Source: Thermodesulfobacteriota bacterium
GTDB taxonomy: Bacteria; Desulfobacterota; Thermodesulfobacteria; Thermodesulfobacteriales; Thermodesulfatatoraceae
Direction: 5' to 3'
DNA length: 8,153 nucleotides
Assembly: GCA_013154385.1 (NCBI GenBank)
Contig: JAADCO010000105.1
Span: 1-8,153, forward strand
Under the pieces are notes generated by a model. It saw only the letters and a list, made by a program, of their open reading frames with translations, ran no database searches and had not been told where the DNA came from. The stretch's first letter is position 1, and the number at the start of each line of letters is the position of its first letter. Shown piece after piece: positions 1 through 5,241 of the stretch. A program made the translations under genes and the position numbers.

Positions 1-62
1 TTTTGGTCCTGGCCGGGACCGGATTGCTATCTTTTGTGCGTCGCCGTTTGAGAAAGAAATAA
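1..62 (+). CDS. C-terminal end of a protein with a PEP-CTERM-like sorting tail (partial)
   Basis: Only the last 19 codons (3-59) and the TAA stop (60-62) are inside the window. The tail reads LVLAGTGLLSFVRRRLRKK: a short hydrophobic, glycine-containing segment followed by a run of arginines and lysines at the very end. That is the layout of a PEP-CTERM exosortase sorting signal, in which a PEP motif, a membrane-spanning stretch and a basic tail direct an exported protein to exosortase for cleavage. The PEP motif itself would lie just upstream of the window and is not seen, so a plain C-terminal membrane anchor is also possible. The gene converges on feoB with a 15-nt gap and no visible terminator hairpin between them. 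The body of the protein, and so its function, is unknown. Confidence 0.5.
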   Translation, partial: LVLAGTGLLSFVRRRLRKK

Positions 63-77
63 AGTGGCGGGGTTGAT

Positions 78-2099
78 TCAGAAGCCCAACAGAAGGCCCA
101 GGCGATAGATGATAAAGGCCAGGACCCAGGCCAAAATGAGTTCGTAAGCAATGCAGAAAGCCGGCCATTTTAGGGCCCCGGTTTCGCGCCAGATGGCCAG
201 AACCGTAGCGATGCAGGGGATATAAACCAGCACGAAGACCATGAAGGCCAGGGCCGTGCTCCGCGAGAGGCCGGCCTCGCGGAGACGCTCGCGCAGGGAG
301 TGGACGTCATCGTCTTTCACCTGATAGAGCACGCCCAGGGAAGAGACGACCACTTCCTTGGCCACGAAGCCCGTGGCCAGACTCACTCCTAAGCGCCAAT
401 CGAACCCCAGGGGTTCCACCACGGGGGCCAGGGCTTGGCCCAGCCGGCCGATGTAGCTCTCCTCTATCGGCGGGGCCTGCCCGTTGACCCTGGGAAATGC
501 CGTAAGGGCCCAAAGGATGACCGAGCAAATAAGGATCACCCCTCCCATCTTCTGGAGGTAAACCTTGGTCTTCTCCCACATGTGAAGGAGAAGACTCCTC
601 AGGGTCGGCATTCGATAGGGAGGGAGTTCGAGCACGAAAGGAGTGTCCTCTTCCTTGATGAGCACGCGGCTAAAGAGTTTTCCCAGGAGCATGGCCAGGA
701 TGATTCCCAAGGCGTAAATCCCGAAGATAACGCGGCTTTCCTGGCCAGGAAAAAAGGCTCCAGCAAAGAGGACGTAGACGGGAAGGCGGGCCGAGCAACT
801 CATCAGCGGGTTGATGAGGATCGTGAGGATACGATCTCTTTTGGTTTCAAGGGTGCGCGTGGCCATGATGGCCGGCACGTTACAGCCAAACCCCATGAGC
901 AGAGGAATGAAGGACTTGCCGTGAAGCCCGAGGAAATGCATCACCCGATCCATGATGAAGGCGGCTCGCGCAAGATACCCGGTGTCTTCGAAGATGCTGA
1001 TGCCCAAAAAGAGCAAAAGGATGTTGGGCAAAAAGACCAGCACTCCGCCCACGCCACCGATGATGCCGTCTATCAGCAATTCCTTAAGGAGACCGTCGGG
1101 TAGACGAGCAGAGAGCACCCTGGCCAGGAGGTCCACTCCGTATTCGATGGCGGCCACGGGATAGGCCGCGAGGGTAAAGGTGAGATAGAAGAGGGCATAC
1201 ATGGCCAGGATGAAGATGGGAAAACCGAGAAAACGGTGGGTAACTATGTCGTCAATGCGGTCGGAAAGGGTGCGCCGATCAATGGGGGAGACGCGCACCA
1301 CCTCACGGAGGGCCCCGGCAATGAAGCCGTAGCGGGCTTCGGCGATGATGGCCTCCGGGGTGTCATCAAGCAGTTCCCGCAACCGGGTTTCACTGCGTTT
1401 TAGCTGTTCCAGAACTTTCTCGGTCCCCGGGATGGAGGAGACCTTTTTCAATATTTCCCGGTCGTTTTCGAGCAATTTGATGGCCAGCCAGCGAGGGGGA
1501 TACTTCTCGCGCAGGGCGGGTATCTTTTCGATTTCCTCGACCAGGGCGCGGATTTCCCTCTCTACCTCCGGGCCGTAGTTTATGCTTACCGGGCGTGATT
1601 TTAGGCGCCCTTCGGCCACGGCGACGATTGTTTCGAGCAGTTCATCGAGCCCGAGCCCCTTGGTTCCCACCGTCGTGACCACGGGGACCCCGAGGAGCCG
1701 GGAGAGGAGTTCGGTGTCAATGATGATGCCCCGGGCCTTGGCCACGTCGATCATGTTCAGGGCGAAAATCAGGGGGCGCCCGAGTTCCATGAGCTGTACC
1801 GCCAGATAGAGATTGCGCTCCAGATTGGAGGCGTCGATCACGTCCACGACGACGTCGGGGCGGTCCTCGAGGATGAAGTCTCGGGCGATGATCTCTTCGA
1901 TGGAATAGGCGGTGAGAGAATAGATGCCCGGCAAATCGACAATACGGATGGTGTGTCCTCGATAAACGAGGCTACCTTCCTTCTTCTCGACGGTTACCCC
2001 CGGCCAGTTCCCGACTTTCTGTCTGGCACCGGTGAGGGCGTTGAAGATGGTGGTCTTACCGGCGTTGGGGTTGCCGGTAAGGGCGACGGTGATCTCCAT
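78..2099 (-). CDS. feoB: FeoB ferrous iron transporter, GTPase-coupled membrane permease
   Basis: Inner-membrane Fe(II) importer of 673 aa. The N-terminal G domain has G1 GNPNAGKT (9-16), a WPGVTVEKKEG switch region (32-42), G3 DLPG (55-58), G4 NMID (115-118) and a G5-like VTTVGTKG (141-148). A helical GDI-type linker follows (about 166-265). The membrane part starts near 290 and contains both FeoB gate regions: the first has GFGCNVPAIMATR (403-415) and NPLMSCSARLP (430-440), the second GFVAKEVVVSSLG (577-589). A late YIPCIAT motif (626-632) is also present. Cysteines 406, 435 and 629 are candidates for the metal path. The ATG shares one base with the feoA stop (TGATG), so translation is probably coupled. 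Length and motif order are those of an intact FeoB; the C-terminus is short and no FeoC gene follows. Confidence 0.97.
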   Translation of the reverse strand: MEITVALTGNPNAGKTTIFNALTGARQKVGNWPGVTVEKKEGSLVYRGHTIRIVDLPGIYSLTAYSIEEIIARDFILEDRPDVVVDVIDASNLERNLYLAVQLMELGRPLIFALNMIDVAKARGIIIDTELLSRLLGVPVVTTVGTKGLGLDELLETIVAVAEGRLKSRPVSINYGPEVEREIRALVEEIEKIPALREKYPPRWLAIKLLENDREILKKVSSIPGTEKVLEQLKRSETRLRELLDDTPEAIIAEARYGFIAGALREVVRVSPIDRRTLSDRIDDIVTHRFLGFPIFILAMYALFYLTFTLAAYPVAAIEYGVDLLARVLSARLPDGLLKELLIDGIIGGVGGVLVFLPNILLLFLGISIFEDTGYLARAAFIMDRVMHFLGLHGKSFIPLLMGFGCNVPAIMATRTLETKRDRILTILINPLMSCSARLPVYVLFAGAFFPGQESRVIFGIYALGIILAMLLGKLFSRVLIKEEDTPFVLELPPYRMPTLRSLLLHMWEKTKVYLQKMGGVILICSVILWALTAFPRVNGQAPPIEESYIGRLGQALAPVVEPLGFDWRLGVSLATGFVAKEVVVSSLGVLYQVKDDDVHSLRERLREAGLSRSTALAFMVFVLVYIPCIATVLAIWRETGALKWPAFCIAYELILAWVLAFIIYRLGLLLGF

Positions 2100-2335
2100 C
2101 AGGAGACCTTTTCCACTAAGATCTTGGCCGCCTCTTCGTGGCGGAGGCTGACGTGATAGCCTTTGATCTCGTATTCTACCGGATCTTTGAGGGGGGCGTA
2201 ACGGATGACTTTGACTTCCGCGCCGGGGATGAAGCCCATTTCCATCAGGCGGAGCCGGAAGGGGCCGTTTCCCTTGATCTTCACGATGCGTCCTGTTTCA
2301 CCCGTGCGCAGATCCTCCAGACGCAAGACCACCAT
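2099..2335 (-). CDS. feoA: FeoA, small SH3-like partner of FeoB
   Basis: A 78-aa cytoplasmic protein with the FeoA pattern: an opening LEDLRTGETGRIVKI, then a central RLMEMGFIPGAEVKVI and a C-terminal YHVSLRHEEAAKILV. FeoA domains have an SH3-like fold and support FeoB-mediated Fe(II) uptake, probably by contacting the permease. The frame is open upstream as far as 2551, but that part overlaps the fur-family gene and reads as non-protein. The ATG at 2335 is chosen because a strong Shine-Dalgarno sequence, GGAGGAG (2348-2342), sits 6 nt before it and because the family's conserved sequence begins there. The gene lies 22 nt after the regulator and overlaps feoB by one base. Confidence 0.95.
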   Translation of the reverse strand: MVVLRLEDLRTGETGRIVKIKGNGPFRLRLMEMGFIPGAEVKVIRYAPLKDPVEYEIKGYHVSLRHEEAAKILVEKVS

Positions 2336-2357
2336 CGCTTGCTCCTCCAACGGGGAA

Positions 2358-2837
2358 CTAGGAGATTTCCTTTTTGAGACATTCAGGACAGTAGCCGATG
2401 AGCTCGAAACGAAACCCGGTGAGGCGATAACCGAAACGCTCGCTAACATCCCTTTCGATCTCGCGCAGACGCTCGTCGGTGAATTCATCCACCCGGCGGC
2501 AAGTAAGACAACGAAGGTGGGCGTGAGGCTCGTGCCCGTAAACGTGCTCATAGTGCATGTGGCCGTCTTCGTGATAGACCTCCTGGATCAGGCCACAGTC
2601 TTTGAGCAGGGGAATGGTCCGATATATGGAAGCCTTGGAGAGTTTCTTGCCTTTGTTGCGCAAACGCAAATAAAGCTCGTCTACGTCAAAGTGGTCATGG
2701 ATTTCAAAGATTTCCCGCACGATAATTTCCCGTTCCGGGGTGAAACGCAGCCCCTTGCGCCTGATATATTCGCGAAAAATATCGATTTCCGGTACTTGCT
2801 CGGGCTCTTGTCCTTTTCCCTTCTTTGTCCGTGCCAT
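2358..2837 (-). CDS. fur: Fur-family metal-responsive transcriptional regulator
   Basis: Cytoplasmic DNA-binding repressor of 159 aa, heading the operon with feoA and feoB, so ferric-uptake (iron) regulation is the likely role. The winged-helix half contains RFTPEREIIVREIF (31-44), HDHFDVDELYLRL (47-59) and the recognition-helix region KASIYRTIPLLKDCGLI (68-84). The dimerisation half carries a histidine-rich metal region (H93, H95, H98, H102, H105, H107). It also has two CxxC pairs, C110/C113 and C150/C153, forming the usual structural zinc site. Fur, PerR and Zur paralogues are hard to separate by eye; assignment to Fur rests on the feoAB context. GGGAG (2852-2848) lies 10 nt before the ATG. 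A perfect inverted repeat directly upstream of that ribosome site suggests autoregulation. The basic N-terminal extension (residues 1-15) is of unknown use. Confidence 0.93.
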   Translation of the reverse strand: MARTKKGKGQEPEQVPEIDIFREYIRRKGLRFTPEREIIVREIFEIHDHFDVDELYLRLRNKGKKLSKASIYRTIPLLKDCGLIQEVYHEDGHMHYEHVYGHEPHAHLRCLTCRRVDEFTDERLREIERDVSERFGYRLTGFRFELIGYCPECLKKEIS

Positions 2838-2852
2838 GAACCGATTTCTCCC

Positions 2853-2870
2853 GTCTTAAATAGTTAAGAC
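2853..2870. promoter_or_regulatory. Perfect 7-4-7 inverted repeat, candidate operator or leader hairpin
   Basis: GTCTTAA, a 4-nt spacer, then TTAAGAC form a perfect palindrome 15 nt upstream of the fur-family ATG. It directly abuts that gene's Shine-Dalgarno sequence (2852-2848). It could be a binding site for the Fur-type protein itself. If the promoter proposed at 2917-2946 is correct, it would instead lie in the transcribed leader, where a hairpin could affect translation. It does not match the classical E. coli Fur box, so the binding protein is inference. Confidence 0.45.
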
Positions 2871-2876
2871 TGATGA

Positions 2877-2889
2877 AACTGAGACAGTT
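2877..2889. repeat. Short inverted repeat in the fur upstream region
   Basis: AACTG, a 3-nt spacer, then CAGTT form a perfect 5-3-5 palindrome six bases beyond the larger 7-4-7 repeat. It is short enough to arise by chance, but its placement between the proposed promoter and the larger palindrome makes a second half-operator possible. Confidence 0.25.
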
Positions 2890-2897
2890 GAATTTCT

Positions 2898-2926
2898 TTA
2901 ACAATTTTTTAACCAATTAGTAAAAG
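2898..2926 (+). promoter_or_regulatory. Candidate divergent promoter for the HD-GYP gene
   Basis: On the plus strand TTAACA (2898-2903, 5 of 6 matches to TTGACA) and TAAAAG (2921-2926, 4 of 6 matches to TATAAT) are separated by exactly 17 nt. Transcription would start near 2933, about 90 nt before the ATG at 3023. Its -10 overlaps the -10 of the opposite promoter, so the two could not easily be occupied together. Confidence 0.35.
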
Positions 2927-2946
2927 ATTAGGTCCTCTTTTGTCAA
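2917..2946 (-). promoter_or_regulatory. Candidate sigma70-type promoter for the fur-feoA-feoB operon
   Basis: On the minus strand a perfect -35 hexamer TTGACA (2946-2941) is followed after 18 nt by TACTAA (2922-2917), a weak -10 match. Transcription would begin near 2910, leaving a leader of about 70 nt that contains both inverted repeats. The region is clearly AT-richer than the surrounding genes, as expected for a promoter. The -10 is the weak part of the call. Confidence 0.4.
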
Positions 2947-3022
2947 GCACCGCTTTTCAAGCCCCCTCCTTCGCGGACCGATTCGAGGAAGAGATTTTTT
3001 TAATTTTTGCAAGGGTCGGATC

Positions 3023-4555
3023 ATGCCTCAAAAACGGGGAACGCTTCTTTTGAAAGGTTACCCTCCCGAGAGGGAGACAGAAATAGCCGCCTTTTTGGCC
3101 CGCTACGTGCGGAACAACGGGAACGATCTGGAAGGCATAAAGAGGGTTTTGCGGAAGGTCCCGCTCATCCTGGGGAGGGACATCCCGGAAGAAGAGGCCC
3201 GGCTTTTCATGGAAAGGCTCTCTTCGCTGGGCGCGGAAGCGGCCTTCATCCCGTCGAACAACAACCATCAACCGGCTGATACCCACAGGGAAGCCACGGA
3301 AGACATCCAGGAGGCCGGGAAAGACTCCCGGGAGGCCAAGGAGGGCCCCCGGGAGGCCCAGGAAGCCCCCGGAGACATCGGGGAAGCTTCCGGAGACACC
3401 GGAGAAGACCCCGGAGACGCAAGGGAGGCCGGCGAGGAGCCCGTGTTCGACGAGGCGCTCGGCGTTTTCGAAGAGGCATCCGCCGCCGGGAAGGGAGAGT
3501 CTTCCGGTCATCACATTGATGAGGACCGGCTACTGAAAAACATCTTCGCCGAAGAGAACAAGCGCACCAAGCATTCGGCTCCGTTCTGTCAGCGCTTCAA
3601 GAAGCGTCTGCGTTACGAGCTCTACCGGGTGAACAAAGAATTTTGGCTGGTCCTCTCCATGGTGAGCATCATGGCTTTGATGAACTATCTCGTTGACTCA
3701 CAACGCCTGCTCTTGAGCCTCTACATCCTGCCCACCGTGCTCTCGGCCTATTATTTCGGGCGGCGCCATGCCGTTTTCACCGCTCTGGCCAGCATCACGA
3801 TGGTCCTCTTCATTCTCTACTATCTGCCCCAACTGCTGCACACCGATCCCATCCTGCGACTCGATCCGGAAGGCTGGCGCGAGCTGGTGGCCTGGGGCGG
3901 CATCCTCATCGTCACGGCCTACGCCATGGGCACCCTTTACGAAAAATACAAGGAGAAACTGCGAGAACTCCAGAAGACCTACCACGGGGTCCTCCTGATC
4001 CTGCGCCACTTCATTTCCAAGGACGAATACACGGAGAACCATTGCTATCGCGTCTCCATTTACGCGGTGAAGATCGCCCAGTATCTCGGGCTTCCCGAGG
4101 AAAGAATAGAAGACCTGCGCGCGGCGGCCCTTCTCCACGACATCGGAAAGCTCAAGATCAGCCGCGAGATCCTCTACAAAGCCGCCAAGCTCACCCAGGA
4201 GGAATTCGAGGAGGTGAAGAAACACGTCACCTCCAGCGCCGAGTTGCTCGAGCCCATGCAAGACGCTCTCGGCCGCATCATTCCCATCATCCTGGCCCAT
4301 CACGAGAAGTGCGACGGGTCGGGCTATCTCGGCCTGGACTGCGGTGAGATCCCCATCGAGGCCAAGATCCTGGCGGTGGCCGATGTCTACGACGCCCTGG
4401 TGAGTGATCGGCCCTATCGCAAGGGGCTCTCTCCCTTCGAGGCCAAGGAGATCATCGTCAAGGGGGCGGGCAAGTACTTCGACCCGCAAGTAGTGGCGGC
4501 CTTCGTCAAGGCCTTTGATCGCGGGGAAATGGACGTGCCGCGCATCGTGGTGTGA
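3023..4555 (+). CDS. Membrane HD-GYP domain protein with L7/L12-like N-terminus and heptapeptide-repeat linker
   Basis: A 510-aa protein, probably a c-di-GMP phosphodiesterase or related signalling hydrolase. Residues about 6-78 resemble the ribosomal L7/L12 C-terminal domain; the closest stretch is DIPEEEARLFMERLSSLGAE (53-72). Residues 87-135 are seven imperfect 7-aa repeats, acidic and rich in E, A, G and P. Four hydrophobic segments follow (about 207-224, 228-246, 250-270, 288-304), then a short helix leading into the HD-GYP domain (about 320-500). Expected metal ligands are present: H340, H372-D373 in HDIGK, H401, H426-H427 and D454, plus RPYR (463-466). The signature GYP reads GYL (434-436), and the loop after it is one residue shorter than usual. 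AAGGG (3011-3015) lies 7 nt before the ATG. The sensed signal is unknown. HD-GYP assignment is firm; catalytic activity is inferred. Confidence 0.9.
   Translation: MPQKRGTLLLKGYPPERETEIAAFLARYVRNNGNDLEGIKRVLRKVPLILGRDIPEEEARLFMERLSSLGAEAAFIPSNNNHQPADTHREATEDIQEAGKDSREAKEGPREAQEAPGDIGEASGDTGEDPGDAREAGEEPVFDEALGVFEEASAAGKGESSGHHIDEDRLLKNIFAEENKRTKHSAPFCQRFKKRLRYELYRVNKEFWLVLSMVSIMALMNYLVDSQRLLLSLYILPTVLSAYYFGRRHAVFTALASITMVLFILYYLPQLLHTDPILRLDPEGWRELVAWGGILIVTAYAMGTLYEKYKEKLRELQKTYHGVLLILRHFISKDEYTENHCYRVSIYAVKIAQYLGLPEERIEDLRAAALLHDIGKLKISREILYKAAKLTQEEFEEVKKHVTSSAELLEPMQDALGRIIPIILAHHEKCDGSGYLGLDCGEIPIEAKILAVADVYDALVSDRPYRKGLSPFEAKEIIVKGAGKYFDPQVVAAFVKAFDRGEMDVPRIVV
3281..3427 (+). repeat. 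Seven 21-bp imperfect tandem repeats coding a heptapeptide linker
   Basis: Seven consecutive 21-nt units start at 3281, 3302, 3323, 3344, 3365, 3386 and 3407. They encode THREATE, DIQEAGK, DSREAKE, GPREAQE, APGDIGE, ASGDTGE and DPGDARE, consensus x-[PS]-[RG]-[ED]-[AT]-x-E. At DNA level CCCGGGAGGCC recurs in units 3 and 4 and CCGGAGAC in units 5, 6 and 7, all in the same register. An eighth, decayed unit may follow. The repeats lie wholly in frame, so changes in copy number would lengthen or shorten the linker without breaking the gene. Confidence 0.88.
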
Positions 4556-4557
4556 GC

Positions 4558-4585
4558 TTGCTAGTTGGGGTTTCCTCGCTAAAAT
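4558..4585 (+). promoter_or_regulatory. Candidate promoter for the siroheme reductase-like gene, possibly leaderless
   Basis: TTGCTA (4558-4563, 4 of 6 matches) and TAAAAT (4580-4585, 5 of 6 matches) are 16 nt apart in the 38-nt gap after the HD-GYP stop. The -10 ends only 8 nt before the ATG at 4594, so the predicted start of transcription (about 4591-4593) almost coincides with the start codon. No Shine-Dalgarno sequence is visible before that ATG, which fits a leaderless mRNA. Confidence 0.4.
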
Positions 4586-4593
4586 AGCCTTCC

Positions 4594-5241
4594 ATGACTC
4601 CGGGACTCATTCCTCAAAAAGACGGCTCTTTCGCCATCAGCATCGAGCTTCCGGGCACGGTGGTTGCGGCCCAGGTCCTGAGCGTGCTGGCGGAACTGGC
4701 CGCCCAGGGCGCGGTGGTGCATCCGACCACCGCCCAGAAGATCATGGTCCTCGGGCTCAGCGAGGAAGCGGCCAAGGCCGCGCTGGAAAAGCTCGAAGCC
4801 GCCGGGGCCATGATCCGCAAGTCCGGCAAGAGCCTTCAGCCGCGCACCTGCGTGGGGCTTCCCTATTGCAAGATCGCCCTCAAGGAAACGTTTTCCCTTT
4901 CCCGGGCCATCTACGAGGCCTTTCCCAACGAGGAACTGCCGCACAAGCTGAAGGTGGCCATCTCCGGTTGCCCGGCCTGTTGCTCCTGGGCCAACATGAT
5001 CGACCTGGGGTTTGTCGGCGCGCGGGAAGGCTTCAAGGTCTACGTGGGAGGCAAGGGCGGCTACCAGCCGAAAGCCGGGGCCTATCTCACCCTTGTTTCC
5101 GGTGAGGACGAGGCCGTTTCCCTCATGCGCGGGGTGCTGGCCTTCTTCAAGGAGCGCGGGCAAAAGAAGAAACGCCTGGGCGCGCTCCTCGAAGGGGAGG
5201 GCCTGGCGGACCTCAAGAAGTTCCTCGGCCTAGAGGGCTAA
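4594..5241 (+). CDS. Small assimilatory-type sulfite/nitrite reductase-like siroheme [4Fe-4S] protein
   Basis: A 215-aa cytoplasmic protein with one nitrite/sulfite reductase module. Residues about 1-75 form the ferredoxin-like half domain (TTAQKIMVLGL at 45-55). The cofactor motif follows as C86-x5-C92 and C126-x3-C130, within TCVGLPYC and SGCPACC, which in the family ligates a [4Fe-4S] cluster coupled to siroheme. The extra C129 inside the second pair is noteworthy. The protein is about the size of the short single-module assimilatory-type reductases (P590 type) of sulfate reducers, and much shorter than two-module CysI/NirA enzymes. The substrate (sulfite or nitrite) cannot be decided. The start is supported by family alignment and by the promoter just upstream, not by a ribosome site. 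The stop overlaps the trpS stop by 2 nt. Confidence 0.87.
   Translation: MTPGLIPQKDGSFAISIELPGTVVAAQVLSVLAELAAQGAVVHPTTAQKIMVLGLSEEAAKAALEKLEAAGAMIRKSGKSLQPRTCVGLPYCKIALKETFSLSRAIYEAFPNEELPHKLKVAISGCPACCSWANMIDLGFVGAREGFKVYVGGKGGYQPKAGAYLTLVSGEDEAVSLMRGVLAFFKERGQKKKRLGALLEGEGLADLKKFLGLEG

Noticed and set aside
435..1103. Plus-strand open frame of 222 codons
   Set aside because: It lies opposite the well-supported feoB membrane region and its charged, histidine-rich composition is typical of an antisense shadow.
2336..2551. N-terminal extension of FeoA by 72 residues
   Set aside because: It overlaps the fur-family gene in another frame, and the strong ribosome site and conserved sequence both indicate the ATG at 2335.
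2955..3006. Possible intrinsic terminator: CTTC...GAAG followed by a T-rich run before the HD-GYP gene
   Set aside because: The stem is only about four pairs with a long loop, and both flanking genes are transcribed away from this region, so there is nothing to terminate.
2957..3514. Minus-strand open frame of 185 codons with repeated LPG/VSG-like segments
   Set aside because: It is antisense to the 21-bp repeat of the HD-GYP gene; the apparent repetitive protein is the shadow of the tandem repeat, and it has no family resemblance.
3698..4489. Minus-strand open frame of 263 codons
   Set aside because: It is antisense to the HD-GYP and membrane domains, whose motifs are clear on the plus strand.
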